The notes under the pieces: generated by a model
What the model was told of the DNA's origin: nothing
Databases searched by the model: none
The model's input: the letters and a program-made list of their open reading frames with translations, nothing else
Position numbers and translations under genes: made by a program
Shown: in pieces, positions 1 through 9,653 of the stretch
Layout of the letters: the number at the start of each line of letters is the position of its first letter
Numbering within the stretch: position 1 is the stretch's first letter
Origin: Clostridia bacterium
Lineage (GTDB): Bacteria; Bacillota; Clostridia; Oscillospirales; CAG-272
Assembly: GCA_017463485.1 (NCBI GenBank)
Contig: JAFTPD010000002.1
Coordinates: forward strand, 257,870-321,869
Direction: 5' to 3'
DNA length: 64,000 nucleotides

Positions 1-738
1 GAGGATATAGCTGTCTTTTAAGCGGATATAGTCAGCCTCGTTGAAGAAGCGCTCCTTCTGTACTCGTGTCATATAAAGCACGTCGAGCTGTGGCATAACT
101 TCATCAAGGGAGGTAGTTTCAACGTATTCGATATTATTGGGTATCAGCACCTCTTGAATGAGGTAGTCTGGCATTTTTAACTCCTCGGGAGAGATAAACA
201 CCATTTTTACGTTCTTATATCTTGCAAGAGCGCACAGAAGCGAGTGGACGGTGCGTCCGAATTTAAGGTCGCCGCAAAAGCCTACGGTAAGACCGTCAAA
301 GTGTCCGATCTCTCGCTTGATGGTAAACAGGTCGGTAAGAGTTTGAGTAGGATGGTTATGACCGCCGTCGCCTGCGTTGATAACGGGTACGTCGGATGCG
401 TATGATGCAACGAGAGGCGCTCCCTCTTTAGGATGGCGCATAGCGATAATATCCGCATAGTAGCTTACGATACGCACGGTATCCGAAACGCTTTCTCCCT
501 TTGCCGCGGACGAGCTGTTAGCCTCCGAAAAGCCAAGCACGTTTCCGCCAAGCTCGTACATTGCCGCCTCAAAGGAAAGACGGGTGCGCGTTGACGGCTC
601 AAAAAAGAGCGTTGCCAGCTTTTTGCCCTTGCAGATGTCAGAATAAGCTTCGGGACGCTCGATAATATCGTCGGCGATCCCCATAAGCTCCCCGATCTCC
701 TCAACGGACAGCTCTAAAATGTCGATCAGATTCCTCAT
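1..738 (-). CDS. pyrB: Aspartate carbamoyltransferase catalytic subunit (3'-truncated by window edge)
   Basis: PyrB joins carbamoyl phosphate and L-aspartate, the first committed step of UMP synthesis in the cytosol. Translation of the minus strand from the ATG at 738 gives [19 protein letters not shown] at the N-terminus. The carbamoyl-phosphate signature [13 protein letters not shown] follows near residue 47, then the [10 protein letters not shown] segment and, near the window edge, [11 protein letters not shown]. About 246 codons are present of a usual 300 or so, and the frame stays open to base 1. The metallophosphoesterase gene ends 38 bases upstream on the same strand. A pyrI or other pyr gene may follow outside the window. 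Confidence 0.95.
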   Translation of the reverse strand, partial: MRNLIDILELSVEEIGELMGIADDIIERPEAYSDICKGKKLATLFFEPSTRTRLSFEAAMYELGGNVLGFSEANSSSAAKGESVSDTVRIVSYYADIIAMRHPKEGAPLVASYASDVPVINAGDGGHNHPTQTLTDLFTIKREIGHFDGLTVGFCGDLKFGRTVHSLLCALARYKNVKMVFISPEELKMPDYLIQEVLIPNNIEYVETTSLDEVMPQLDVLYMTRVQKERFFNEADYIRLKDSYIL

Positions 739-776
739 GTTTTATACCTCCCTCAGCCGCTTGCGCGGAATAATAT

Positions 777-1541
777 TTATTTACTTTGAACGGTCAGGAT
801 AACGACCTCACGCGGATTGAAAAATCTTGGAATTGGGCGCGCTGAATTAGATACACCGCGTGATATCACGAGTCTGTTCTCGTGCACTCCCGACGTGTAC
901 TTTGGAAAAAGCGATTGGTCGGGCGCATAAACTCCGCGTCCGAATATCCTCCATTGTCCCCCATGGGCGTGTCCCGATACAAAAAGGTCAATATCGTAAG
1001 CACGTAAATATCTGTCAAAATACTCCGGTTGATGGCACAAAAGTATTTTATAGCAATCATTATTTGCAAACTCCTCGATCCAAGGGTACTTGGGCACTCG
1101 TCCAGGATTTAAAAGTCCCGAGCCCATACCGCCGATAGCGATGTTATCATAGATGATGTAATCCTCGTCAAGAAGCGTTGCCCCCGTATCAAGGATCATT
1201 TTGCGACATTCGGGCAGGACGGCTATCCTATTTGGATCAAGAGTTGAGGCCCGGCGCAAATTTTTGTGGCACGCGCCCACTTCATGGTTTCCAAAGGAAT
1301 AAAAGGTTGGCGCGATAGAGGTAGCAAGCTTTAAAAACTCAAAGCCGAGCCTCGGCTTTTTTGTGGTGACCGTATCCAACGATTCGGTAAGATCACCGGG
1401 GATAAAGATCATATCAAAGCTCTCACGCTCAAGGATAGGAAGCACCTCACTGTAATCCATATCATGCAGGTCGGCTACTATCGCCGCGCTCAAGTGAACA
1501 TTCGGCTTTGACGTCGTAAGGTTATATCTCGTTACCTTCAT
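777..1541 (-). CDS. Calcineurin-like metallophosphoesterase (YkuE/YaeI type)
   Basis: A 254-residue phosphoesterase of the calcineurin fold. The metal-binding blocks occur in family order: VADLHD near residue 22, PGDLTE near 48, FGNHEVG near 82, CHQPE near 172 and GHAHGGQW near 193. Family members of this size act on phospholipid head groups or cyclic nucleotides; the substrate cannot be read here. There is no signal peptide or membrane anchor, unlike many YkuE proteins. The start ATG at 1541 overlaps the TGA of the upstream VanZ gene (ATGA) and has AGGAGTG upstream, so the two are translationally coupled. Confidence 0.9.
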   Translation of the reverse strand: MKVTRYNLTTSKPNVHLSAAIVADLHDMDYSEVLPILERESFDMIFIPGDLTESLDTVTTKKPRLGFEFLKLATSIAPTFYSFGNHEVGACHKNLRRASTLDPNRIAVLPECRKMILDTGATLLDEDYIIYDNIAIGGMGSGLLNPGRVPKYPWIEEFANNDCYKILLCHQPEYFDRYLRAYDIDLFVSGHAHGGQWRIFGRGVYAPDQSLFPKYTSGVHENRLVISRGVSNSARPIPRFFNPREVVILTVQSK

Positions 1542-2071
1542 ACAGTGTCACTCCTGTTTTTTGAGTAACGGCGGATCAGAATAGCAATAAGATTGATTAT
1601 AGCCACCGCCACCAAAACTCCCGCCATATCCGTAAGCACATCGGTAACGTCTGCAACTCTACCCGCTGAAAAATTTTGATGTAACTCGTCAAAAATCGCG
1701 TTTGCGAGTCCAAATACTGTGGGAATCAGGATAGTAAAATACCATTTTTTAAAACCGAGAGAATAATTTAACAGCGTTGTCAAAGCGCCAAGGCAAGCGA
1801 ACAGCGAAAAGTGGGCAAGCTGTCGCAGCGGCACATGAATTATATCAACGTGTACCTGCTGTTCTGCGCTTTCCATCTCGTCGTATCCGTCCACGATCAC
1901 ACCGGCAACGATATCGGCAACGCCCTCGCTTCTGTTGGCAGACTGCTCCCCGGTTTCGGTAGAGAGCGAAAAAATAACACACACATTTACCACAACAAGG
2001 GCGCAAAAAAGGAGGCTGAGAGCATTTTTCCACCACGCACGAGTACGGACGTTATCAATAAAATTACCCAT
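1538..2071 (-). CDS. VanZ-like family membrane protein
   Basis: A 177-residue membrane protein with four likely hydrophobic segments, at about residues 15-35, 85-105, 110-130 and 145-165. It has the VanZ-like pattern: an early FSLSTETGEQS stretch, an RQLAHFSLFACLG segment, and the acidic FDELHQNFSAGRVADVTDVLTD motif region. Family members include VanZ, linked to teicoplanin resistance, but most chromosomal copies have no known role. I chose the ATG at 2071 because AAAAGGAGGC lies 6-7 bases upstream; a longer reading from 2188 would start in the preceding gap and gene. It overlaps the phosphoesterase gene by 4 bases. Confidence 0.85.
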   Translation of the reverse strand: MGNFIDNVRTRAWWKNALSLLFCALVVVNVCVIFSLSTETGEQSANRSEGVADIVAGVIVDGYDEMESAEQQVHVDIIHVPLRQLAHFSLFACLGALTTLLNYSLGFKKWYFTILIPTVFGLANAIFDELHQNFSAGRVADVTDVLTDMAGVLVAVAIINLIAILIRRYSKNRSDTV

Positions 2072-2090
2072 ATAGCCTCCTTTTATTAAA

Positions 2091-2489
2091 TTAGTTTTCA
2101 GTTGTGTCTTCTGTTGCGGCTTCGACCTGCTTTTGACATGAGGAGCACATACGCTCACATCCGTCAGCCGCCGCAGAATAAGCGTCACCCTGATTTACAT
2201 TCTTTGAATTCTTTATGTATCTGCAATCACCCGATATATGAAATACTTCACTGCCCTTTACCCAATAGCACTCACCGTCGTAAGAGAACTTTATCTCCAC
2301 CACGGTAGTAATCTCTGACTCAGACGTACTTTGTGCAGTAAGCTGGCGGGACAACTCATCCAAACGCTCGGGAGTCAAGGTCTCGCCCGCCACAAAAGCG
2401 TCGTCACTTTGACTGTATGACGAACAGGAAACGGCAGCTATCAGAGAGATAAGAATTATTGCAGAAACGAAAATCCGCAAGATGCGCAT
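2091..2489 (-). CDS. Small cysteine-rich lipoprotein, unknown function
   Basis: A 132-residue predicted lipoprotein. The N-terminus is a basic residue pair plus a hydrophobic run ending in the lipobox-like AAVSC near residue 22, so it should be anchored on the outer face of the membrane. The C-terminal half carries four cysteines in the pattern C-(x)15-C-(x)22-C-x3-C-x2-C around FHISGDCRYIKNSKN and CERMCSSCQK. That resembles the small domain found at the C-terminus of many clostridial exported proteins with a surface-exposed HxxGCRYLK-type core. The start is placed at the ATG just after an in-frame TTG; it lies 4 bases beyond the stop of the M50-like gene, so translation is probably coupled. 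Confidence 0.65.
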   Translation of the reverse strand: MRILRIFVSAIILISLIAAVSCSSYSQSDDAFVAGETLTPERLDELSRQLTAQSTSESEITTVVEIKFSYDGECYWVKGSEVFHISGDCRYIKNSKNVNQGDAYSAAADGCERMCSSCQKQVEAATEDTTEN

Positions 2490-2493
2490 CAAA

Positions 2494-3309
2494 TTATCTG
2501 CGTATCAGCTTAACGATACCCATACGGATACCGAATACGATCAGAGCGATAAGCACGAGAATGACCGAGAAAACGAATACTATCGTAAAGAGCATTACGA
2601 GATATGCGTTAAAGGTCGCAAGTGCCGTACTGACTGCACTCATTGCCGCACGTCCGATAAGCGAGGTTACAACGGTAACGAGAAGCACAGCGCCGAAGTA
2701 GAAAGGCAGAGCGCTAAGGCTACCCTTGATGTCCGCGGGGCTCAACGAAATGTGCAAGGATACGGAGAGCATAACGATAACGGCGAGTATTCTCAGCCAG
2801 ATATTTACGCTTTCCTCCGTGAACATAGCGGGTATCATTTTAAGTCCTTCAACGAGGATCATAAATATGTTCCCATCTGTTCTTACGATAGATGCGGCGT
2901 TTGTGAAGTAGGTATCTGTGGTCTCGGGGAAAACCAAGAACATAAGCAGCGTGAGAACGCCAAGTCCGCTGAATATCGGGCCAAGACCGATAAACAGATT
3001 ACCTATACGGTGATAGATATTTTTCGGATTGAAGGAGTGATTTACGTAACCGAGTGTACCGTCGGTGGCGTGCGGATCCCACAGGCAGATCTCATTGATC
3101 TTATGACGGAAAATAAGGCACATGATCGCGTGACCAAGCTCGTGAATGGGCGTGCCGATAATAGCAGTTACCAATACGGCTTTGTATCCCGCGCCACCGC
3201 CAAGCAGCAGTCGGAACAACCATTCACACAGTGCGACTACAAGACCGCAGATGCAAACTGTACCGATCGTATACAAAACGATTTCAAGAAAATAGAGTAC
3301 GTATTCCAT
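2494..3309 (-). CDS. Multi-pass membrane metalloprotease-like protein with HELGH motif
   Basis: A 271-residue integral membrane protein with about six to seven hydrophobic segments. The zinc-protease motif HELGHAIMC sits near residue 56 after a transmembrane run, as in M50-type intramembrane or membrane proteases. A GLGPIFSG loop follows near residue 110, recalling the second M50 motif, but no clear NxxPxxxxDG block is visible, so it is not a standard RseP or SpoIVFB. The ATG at 3309 is chosen because TTGAGGTG lies just upstream; the in-frame TTG at 3321 is part of that ribosome site. It heads a four-gene minus-strand run and has a near-consensus promoter at 3344-3372. Confidence 0.65.
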   Translation of the reverse strand: MEYVLYFLEIVLYTIGTVCICGLVVALCEWLFRLLLGGGAGYKAVLVTAIIGTPIHELGHAIMCLIFRHKINEICLWDPHATDGTLGYVNHSFNPKNIYHRIGNLFIGLGPIFSGLGVLTLLMFLVFPETTDTYFTNAASIVRTDGNIFMILVEGLKMIPAMFTEESVNIWLRILAVIVMLSVSLHISLSPADIKGSLSALPFYFGAVLLVTVVTSLIGRAAMSAVSTALATFNAYLVMLFTIVFVFSVILVLIALIVFGIRMGIVKLIRR

Positions 3310-3343
3310 ACTACACCTCAAAAAGTAATTATTGTTACCTTAC

Positions 3344-3372
3344 ATTATACTATAACACTTATGGATTGTCAA
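3344..3372 (-). promoter_or_regulatory. Sigma-A promoter for the HELGH membrane protein operon
   Basis: Read on the minus strand, TTGACA (3372-3367) and TATAAT (3349-3344) are separated by exactly 17 bases. Both hexamers match consensus. The predicted start lies about 30 bases before the ATG at 3309. Confidence 0.85.
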
Positions 3373-3388
3373 GTATTATTGCTGTATA

Positions 3389-4018
3389 TCACTTGGAAAA
3401 ACATGGACATGTTCTCAGATATCCGTTCACGTCAAACGGCTCGAACACAGTATCGCTTTTCAGGTAAAGCGGATGGTGGGGGTGTCCCTTCTTTGAAATT
3501 GCCCCAGCATGATACCATTTTGCGTTATATCTGTTGCCGATCTCGACGAGGTCACTGACGCATTTAGAAAGATAATCCCGCTTCTCAATGATAGCTCCCC
3601 AAGCCGCCCATACGGATGGGGGTTCGGGACAAAGGCTGAGCATATACTCAAAAGCTTTTAGATTTTCCGACTGCATCCAAGGGTTGTATTCCCTCTCCAT
3701 ATCGTCAGGATTTGTGGCGCGCTGAGCATAAACGTTGAACATAAGAAAGCTGTCGTATCCGTTGTAAAGCGAGATGCGCTCTGCTGATTTCAGCGTAGGA
3801 TCCAGCTTATCTGGACTTGCGGTAGAGGGGTTTATTCCTATACATATCATAGGCCTTTTGCCCCTCGTACCGAGTATGTATCTGTATTCGTCGTATCTGC
3901 ACGGAACGTAGAGCCAGCGGCTTGAATCATACTCCGCCTGCTCGCAGAGAGCTTCACTTAGAGCCACCTCAAAGGAAAGCACCTCAATTCCCGCAGTATT
4001 TGATCTCGGAATGTGCAT
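3389..4018 (-). CDS. DUF1643 domain protein
   Basis: A 209-residue soluble protein. It carries the DUF1643 hallmark ICIGINPSTAS near residue 58, followed by DPTLKSAERI, LMFNVYAQRATNP and, late, AWGAI and GHPHHPLY. DUF1643 proteins resemble the uracil-DNA glycosylase fold in their GINPS loop, but a biochemical role is not established. It starts 11 bases after the polC stop, so it is probably the last gene of the pyrH-polC transcript. The start at 4018 has AGGAGG immediately upstream. Confidence 0.8.
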   Translation of the reverse strand: MHIPRSNTAGIEVLSFEVALSEALCEQAEYDSSRWLYVPCRYDEYRYILGTRGKRPMICIGINPSTASPDKLDPTLKSAERISLYNGYDSFLMFNVYAQRATNPDDMEREYNPWMQSENLKAFEYMLSLCPEPPSVWAAWGAIIEKRDYLSKCVSDLVEIGNRYNAKWYHAGAISKKGHPHHPLYLKSDTVFEPFDVNGYLRTCPCFSK

Positions 4019-4029
4019 ACGTCCTCCTG

Positions 4030-7000
4030 TCAGAATATCATGGTCATTTGGTCGGTCTCATTTACTCCGTCCAGAACTCCGTTGCGACGAAGCACCTCGA
4101 TTACGCTCTTGGTAAGCTTTGCGCGCGTTTGGAGGTCATCGACGGAGAAAAAAGCCTCCTCATTACGTGCGGCTACGATATTTGCCGCCGCATTTTCTCC
4201 AACACCTGCAAGTGCCGAGAAAGGCAGACGGATCTTGCCGTCCTCGGGGAGATATTCCCTGTCGCTTGACTTTTCGAGGTCAACGGGCAAAAATTTAATG
4301 CCTCTTGCGTAAGCCTCGTTTACAAGCTGAAGCACGGGCAGACTTTGCTGTTCCTTGGGAGATGCGTCGTTGCCCCGCTTTTCAATGTCCTTGATATATG
4401 CGTCCACTGCGCGCTTACCCTGCATGACAAGCTCACCGTCAAAGCCGAGAGGCTGAACGGTAAACATTGCGCAATAGAAAGCGAGCGGAATATGTACCTT
4501 ATACCAGCCAAGACGTACCGCAGACATATCGTAAGCCGCCGCGTGCGCTTTCGGGAACATATATTTAATCTTTTTACACGAAGCGATATACCAATCAGGG
4601 ACATTTGCCGCCTTCATTTCCTCCTCAAATTCGGGAGTAAGTCCCTTGCCCTTACGCACCATCTCCATTATTTTGAAGGCGTGGCTCTTTTCAACGCCGT
4701 ACTTGATAAGGTCGATCATAATAGAGTCTCGCGTACCGATAACCTGCGAGATGGTACACGTGCCGTTTTTGATAAGGTCTTGCGCGTTATTTGTCCACAC
4801 GTCAGTGCCGTGTGAAAGTCCGGATATCTGCAAAAGATCGGAGAAGGACTGCGGCTTTGCTTCCTGAAGCATTTTTATAACGAAGCGCGTACCAAGCTCG
4901 GGAAGTCCAAGCGTACCGAGTGGAATATCTCCGATATCCTCCGGCTTTACGCCCAATGGCTCGGTGGACAGAAACAGATCGTAGATGGAACGGTCATTCA
5001 TAGGCACGTCAAGCACAGAGGTATTTGAGAATCTTTCAAGATACTTGTACTTGGTCGGAATATCGTGTCCGAGCTCGTCAAGCTTTAGAAGCGTGTCGTG
5101 CAGATATTCAAACGTGAAATGCGTTGTAACGATATCAGATGTCGCGTCGTCAGCGGGATGCTGAACGGGACAGAAATCGTAGATCTCGTATTCCTTAGGC
5201 ACAACGACTATTCCACCGGGGTGCTGACCCGTGGTGCGCTTTACGCCAACACAGTTGGAGGTGAGTCGGTTTACCTCGGCACGATTGAGGCTGATACCCT
5301 TGCCTTCAAGGTATTTCATTACGAATCCGTAGGCGGTTTTATCTGCCAAAGCACCGATAGTTCCCGCGCGGAACACGTTCTCCGCACCGAAAAGCTCCTC
5401 GGTGTATTTATGCACTCTTCCCTGCACCTCGCCCGAGAAGTTAAGGTCTATATCGGGAGATTTGTCGCCGTAGAAGCCGAGGAAGGTTTCAAAAGGAATA
5501 TCGTGACCGTCGAAGCACAGCTTCTTGCCGCATCTCGGGCAATCGGCATCAGGCAGGTCAAAGCCCGAGCCGTATTTTGCGCCCACCGTAAAGTCACTGT
5601 ATTGACAATTCGGGCAATAATAGTGCGGTGGCAGAGGATTTACCTCCGAAATTCCCGCCATGGAAGCAACGAATGATGAGCCGACAGAGCCTCGCGATCC
5701 TACAAGATATCCTTGACTTTCGCTATAGCTAACAAGCTTTTGCGCTATCATATACAGCACTGCAAAGCCGTGCTTGATAATAGACGTCAGCTCTCTGTCA
5801 AGACGGTCGGCAACGATTTCGGGCAGCGGATCGCCGTAAAGGGATTTTGCCTTATCGTAGCATATACGCTTGAGGTCTTCCTCTGCGCCGTCCATGTTAG
5901 GCGTAAAAGTACCCTTTGGGAACGGACGCACGTCAGCCTCTACCATATTCGCTATCATATTGGTATTTGCTACGACGACCTCATAAGCCTTTTCCTCGCC
6001 GAGATATGCGAATTCATCCAGCATTTCCTCGGTGGTACGGAAATAAATTCCCGTGTCGTTATCTGCATCCTTGAATTTCATTCCCGCGAGCAGTATCTTT
6101 CTGTTGATCTCGTCTTCCTTATTCATAAAGTGAGCATCACAGGTCGCCACTACGGGAATATTCAGCTTTTCTCCAAGCGCAACTACACGGCGGTTAAGAT
6201 CGCGCAGTCCCTCGTCGTCCTTGATCTTGCCTTCTGCGACAAGGAATCTGTTATTGCAAATAGGCTGAATTTCAAGATAGTCGTAGAACTTTGCTATCTC
6301 CTCGATCTCCGCCTCCGGCTTGTTGTCAAGGATAGCGCGCATAAGCTCGCCCGCCTCACATGCAGAGCCGACGATAAGTCCTTCTCGGTATTTTTCAAGC
6401 TCAGTCTTGGGAATACGCGGCTGTTTTTTGAAGTATTTCAAGTAGCCGTAAGAGATAAGTCGGTAAAGATTTTTAAGACCCTTCTTATTTTTCACAAGTA
6501 GGATCTGATGATAAGTGCGGAGCTTTGTGGGGTCACTTCTCTCCGACATTTCGGAACGGAGCTTGTCGTAGGTGTGTATATCCTGCTCGTCCAGATCGTG
6601 GAGCATTGCGCGATATATCATAGCCAGCATTTCCGCGTCGTCACACGCTCTGTGATGATTGAATTCACCGAGGTTATAGAACTTTGCGACTGCATCCAAC
6701 GTATGTTTTTTCAGTTCGGGGTGAATAAATCTTGACAGTGCGAGCGTATCGAGATAGGGATTTGGGAATTCAAGTCCGCATTCGTCAGCCGCCGCACGGA
6801 TAAATCCGGTATCAAAATCGGCGTTGTGAGCTACTAAAACCACCTTTTTGCCGCTGTTGTTACCGATAAAGTTAAAGAAATCTTCAAGCGCTTCACGAAT
6901 CTTCGGTGCGCCCTTTACCATTTCGTCGGTGATACCAGTAAGCTCAACGATCTCTGCAGGTATTTCACACTCAGGATCAACGAATGTATTAAATCTATCG

Positions 7001-8481
7001 GTAACCTCGCCACGGACAAATTTGACAGCACCAATCTCGGTAATTTTTGAATTACGCACCGAAAGTCCCGTGGTTTCAATATCGAAAATGACCACCTCGT
7101 CTGCAAGATCCCCCACCGCCTCGCCGTAAAGAGCGCTTGCGGTATTGTTTACGAAATACGCTTCAACACCCCATATAACCTTCTGTCCCAACTTTTCAGC
7201 CGTGAGCATAGCATCCTGGAAGCCTTGCACATTTCCGTGGTCAGTGATAGCCACAGCGGGGTGCCCCCACTTGTTGGCTTGCTTTACGACATCAGAGGGC
7301 GGGATGAGTCCGTCCATTGAGGACATCATAGTATGTATATGAAGCTCAACACGCTTGACAGGCGCATTATCCTGACGGTAAAGTGCCTTGATCTTAGCAA
7401 TTCCGCTGTGATAGAAGATCAGATCCTCTCCCTCCGTTCTATCGCGGAACACCTCTTTCTTTACGTATCCCTGAAGTGCAAGGATATCGCCGTCCTTCAC
7501 AACTGCCGACAGCTCGGATGCGTCCTCGGGAAGCATACCAAAGCAACGCACCTCAATAGACGAGCTTTTATCAGTCAGACAGAAGGATACGTTAAATTTA
7601 TCTCCTCGGCGGGTGGCTTCCTTCTGAAAGCCGAAAACTTGTCCCAATACCACAAGATTTTTTTGCGGGCGAGTGATTTTTGCAATAGGAGTCGGCTTGA
7701 TGTCAAATTCGCCGCCTATGACGTAATTCGGATCGGAGAGATCAAAGGTCATAAAGCCGACGGTACATTTTCCGTCCACTATTTCCACCTCGTCCTCACC
7801 CGTGTCCTCAAAGATGGAGTAAGCTCTCGGCAATACGGGCTCGTCACTTTGTGCGGGGGCGGGAGCACGACCTGCAAAGCCTCTTTGCGCTTCCTCAGCC
7901 CGTCTTTGAGCAACATTCGCCTCGTAATCAAGGCTCACAGTATATATCTGCTTGTCCATCTCCTCAAGTCGTCGCTCAAGACGCTCCCGAAGAGTATCGT
8001 TTAGCTCCTCGGAGTTGTTGATGATAACGCGGATATTAAGGTCAAACTCACTTTTGATTATCCGACTCATAATATCGGGTGTATGCGCGTCAACAAGCAG
8101 CATAACTCCTTCGCGGATGAAAGGAATATTGACCGTCAGCGTATCGTCCTCAAGCACTATACTGTACGTTCTGAAAAAGCCGCGAGCGACCACGCCTACG
8201 CGCTCGGTTTCCATAAGCAGCTGAGGCACGTAATCGGCGTTGAACAATTCCGCGGGGTATCTGGGCAGTATCTTGACGTAATTGAGCTGATACGCCTCTG
8301 CTACCTCGTTCTCTATTCTGTAAAGCATAGCCTTCGGAATGATATTGTCAAAGGACGCGGAGATCTGGAGAAGTCTTTGCTCCTTGTCCGCGCTTACGCT
8401 GATGTTATATGCCGATTTTAAAATATCCCCGATGGCTTCATCGGGGTTATATTTCGAAAGAATCTCGGGTAAGGTTCTCAT
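4030..8481 (-). CDS. polC: DNA polymerase III alpha subunit, Gram-positive type PolC
   Basis: The 1483-residue replicative polymerase of low-GC Gram-positives, with polymerase and 3'-5' proofreading in one chain. An N-terminal region and an OB-fold segment (about 270-350) precede the first PHP motif (ELHIHTMMS, near 382). The DnaQ-like exonuclease is inserted in the PHP domain: DIETTGL near 466, AHNADFD near 550 and HHRACDDAEM near 610. The zinc ligands CPNCQ and CPRCG lie near 965-985, and the palm motif PDIDLNF near 1010. Length fits the usual 1430-1470 or slightly above. It follows ispG after a 71-base gap holding heptamer repeats, and precedes DUF1643. Confidence 0.98.
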   Translation of the reverse strand: MRTLPEILSKYNPDEAIGDILKSAYNISVSADKEQRLLQISASFDNIIPKAMLYRIENEVAEAYQLNYVKILPRYPAELFNADYVPQLLMETERVGVVARGFFRTYSIVLEDDTLTVNIPFIREGVMLLVDAHTPDIMSRIIKSEFDLNIRVIINNSEELNDTLRERLERRLEEMDKQIYTVSLDYEANVAQRRAEEAQRGFAGRAPAPAQSDEPVLPRAYSIFEDTGEDEVEIVDGKCTVGFMTFDLSDPNYVIGGEFDIKPTPIAKITRPQKNLVVLGQVFGFQKEATRRGDKFNVSFCLTDKSSSIEVRCFGMLPEDASELSAVVKDGDILALQGYVKKEVFRDRTEGEDLIFYHSGIAKIKALYRQDNAPVKRVELHIHTMMSSMDGLIPPSDVVKQANKWGHPAVAITDHGNVQGFQDAMLTAEKLGQKVIWGVEAYFVNNTASALYGEAVGDLADEVVIFDIETTGLSVRNSKITEIGAVKFVRGEVTDRFNTFVDPECEIPAEIVELTGITDEMVKGAPKIREALEDFFNFIGNNSGKKVVLVAHNADFDTGFIRAAADECGLEFPNPYLDTLALSRFIHPELKKHTLDAVAKFYNLGEFNHHRACDDAEMLAMIYRAMLHDLDEQDIHTYDKLRSEMSERSDPTKLRTYHQILLVKNKKGLKNLYRLISYGYLKYFKKQPRIPKTELEKYREGLIVGSACEAGELMRAILDNKPEAEIEEIAKFYDYLEIQPICNNRFLVAEGKIKDDEGLRDLNRRVVALGEKLNIPVVATCDAHFMNKEDEINRKILLAGMKFKDADNDTGIYFRTTEEMLDEFAYLGEEKAYEVVVANTNMIANMVEADVRPFPKGTFTPNMDGAEEDLKRICYDKAKSLYGDPLPEIVADRLDRELTSIIKHGFAVLYMIAQKLVSYSESQGYLVGSRGSVGSSFVASMAGISEVNPLPPHYYCPNCQYSDFTVGAKYGSGFDLPDADCPRCGKKLCFDGHDIPFETFLGFYGDKSPDIDLNFSGEVQGRVHKYTEELFGAENVFRAGTIGALADKTAYGFVMKYLEGKGISLNRAEVNRLTSNCVGVKRTTGQHPGGIVVVPKEYEIYDFCPVQHPADDATSDIVTTHFTFEYLHDTLLKLDELGHDIPTKYKYLERFSNTSVLDVPMNDRSIYDLFLSTEPLGVKPEDIGDIPLGTLGLPELGTRFVIKMLQEAKPQSFSDLLQISGLSHGTDVWTNNAQDLIKNGTCTISQVIGTRDSIMIDLIKYGVEKSHAFKIMEMVRKGKGLTPEFEEEMKAANVPDWYIASCKKIKYMFPKAHAAAYDMSAVRLGWYKVHIPLAFYCAMFTVQPLGFDGELVMQGKRAVDAYIKDIEKRGNDASPKEQQSLPVLQLVNEAYARGIKFLPVDLEKSSDREYLPEDGKIRLPFSALAGVGENAAANIVAARNEEAFFSVDDLQTRAKLTKSVIEVLRRNGVLDGVNETDQMTMIF

Positions 8482-8516
8482 TTGAAAATACCTTTCTCAT
8501 GTAAGTAATTAGCATT

Positions 8517-8558
8517 GTTAACGGTTAACGGTTAACGGTTAACGGTCAACGGTCAGCG
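8517..8558. repeat. Tandem 7-bp repeat between ispG and polC
   Basis: Six head-to-tail heptamers: four perfect GTTAACG units (8517-8544), then GTCAACG (8545-8551) and GTCAGCG (8552-8558). On the minus strand the array begins at the TGA stop of ispG and continues as TGACCGT then TAACCGT units, so each unit carries a stop codon in one of the three frames. GTTAAC is itself a palindrome. No promoter or ribosome site is built from it. Function unknown. Confidence 0.9.
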
Positions 8559-9641
8559 ATTGTCGCGATACTCACACAGCCACCTGATGAGGGTGCTGAT
8601 GATGTCCTCCTCGCGTATTTTACCGATTATCTGTCCATGTGTAAACAGTACAGCCTCGCCCTTGCCGCCTGCAATTCCAATGTCCGCCTCGCGTGCCTCA
8701 CCGGGTCCGTTTACAACGCAACCCATGAGCGCGACCTTTACGGGAAGATCGGAGAGTCCGTTTTCCTCCACCGCACGCTCAAACTGCCTGGACAGGCTGA
8801 TAAGGTCGATTTTAGTTCTGCCGCAGGTTGGACAGCTTACCGTTTGCAAACCGCACTGACCCTCAACTCCCAAGGCGTTGAGTATATTTCTTGCTGCCTC
8901 TACCTCGGATACAGGATCGGCAGTAAGCGACACGCGGAAGGTATCACCGATACCGTCGTTAAGCAACGCGCCGATTCCCATAGAGCTTTTGACGATCCCT
9001 AACTTTTCACCGCCCGCCTCGGTAACGCCGAGATGAAGCGGATAATTGCATTTTTCAGCCAAAAGGCGGTTAGCCTTTATCATTTCGGGTACACCTGACG
9101 CCTTTATGGACACGACTATGTCGTTAAAATCAAACTTTTCAAGCAGCGAAGCGTGATAAAGTGCGCTTTCACACAACGCCTCGGGTGTAGGCGCGCCGTA
9201 TTTCGCAAGAATATGCTTTTCAAGCGATCCGCTGTTGACGCCTATACGAATGGCTATATTCCGAGCCTTGCAAGCGTCTGCCACAGCCTTTACTCTATCG
9301 TCGTCACCGATATTACCCGGATTGATTCGAATCTTGTCAACTCCGTATTCGGCGCAACGCAAGGCTATTTTATAGTCAAAATGTATATCCGCGACAATAG
9401 GAATATCGATTCCCGACTCCTTGATGGCAAGCACGGTATTCGCCGCCTCCACGGTAGGCACTGTGATTCGTACAATATCACAGCCTGCGGAGTAAAGTCT
9501 GCGGATCTGCTCAATGGTAGCCGCTACATTCTCCGTATCGGTATTAGTCATTGACTGAATAGCTATTTTATTTTTGCCGCCGATAGCGATATTACCGATA
9601 CGCACCTCGCGGCTGTTACGTCTTATATCGTTATATATCAT
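8553..9641 (-). CDS. ispG: 4-hydroxy-3-methylbut-2-en-1-yl diphosphate synthase (flavodoxin)
   Basis: IspG (GcpE) performs the [4Fe-4S]-dependent reductive ring opening of MEcPP to HMBPP, the penultimate step of the MEP isoprenoid pathway. The 362-residue protein has the N-terminal TIM-barrel start IAIQSMTNTDTENV, the VRITVPT strand, and the C-terminal cluster ligands CPTCGRTKID near 268 and CVVNGPGEA near 310. The ATG at 9641 is preferred over an in-frame TTG two codons earlier, which is too close to the AGAGAGG ribosome site. It sits between rseP and polC as in other Firmicutes and feeds precursors to UppS upstream. Confidence 0.97.
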   Translation of the reverse strand: MIYNDIRRNSREVRIGNIAIGGKNKIAIQSMTNTDTENVAATIEQIRRLYSAGCDIVRITVPTVEAANTVLAIKESGIDIPIVADIHFDYKIALRCAEYGVDKIRINPGNIGDDDRVKAVADACKARNIAIRIGVNSGSLEKHILAKYGAPTPEALCESALYHASLLEKFDFNDIVVSIKASGVPEMIKANRLLAEKCNYPLHLGVTEAGGEKLGIVKSSMGIGALLNDGIGDTFRVSLTADPVSEVEAARNILNALGVEGQCGLQTVSCPTCGRTKIDLISLSRQFERAVEENGLSDLPVKVALMGCVVNGPGEAREADIGIAGGKGEAVLFTHGQIIGKIREEDIISTLIRWLCEYRDNR

Positions 9642-9653
9642 TTTCAACCTCTC

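Noticed and set aside
2482..3558. Plus-strand open frame of about 358 codons
   Set aside because: It lies opposite the HELGH membrane protein gene, has a low-complexity polar composition, no ribosome site, and no recognisable motif; it is a shadow frame.
8517..8558. CRISPR-like array
   Set aside because: The units are 7 bases with no spacers, so this is a simple tandem repeat.
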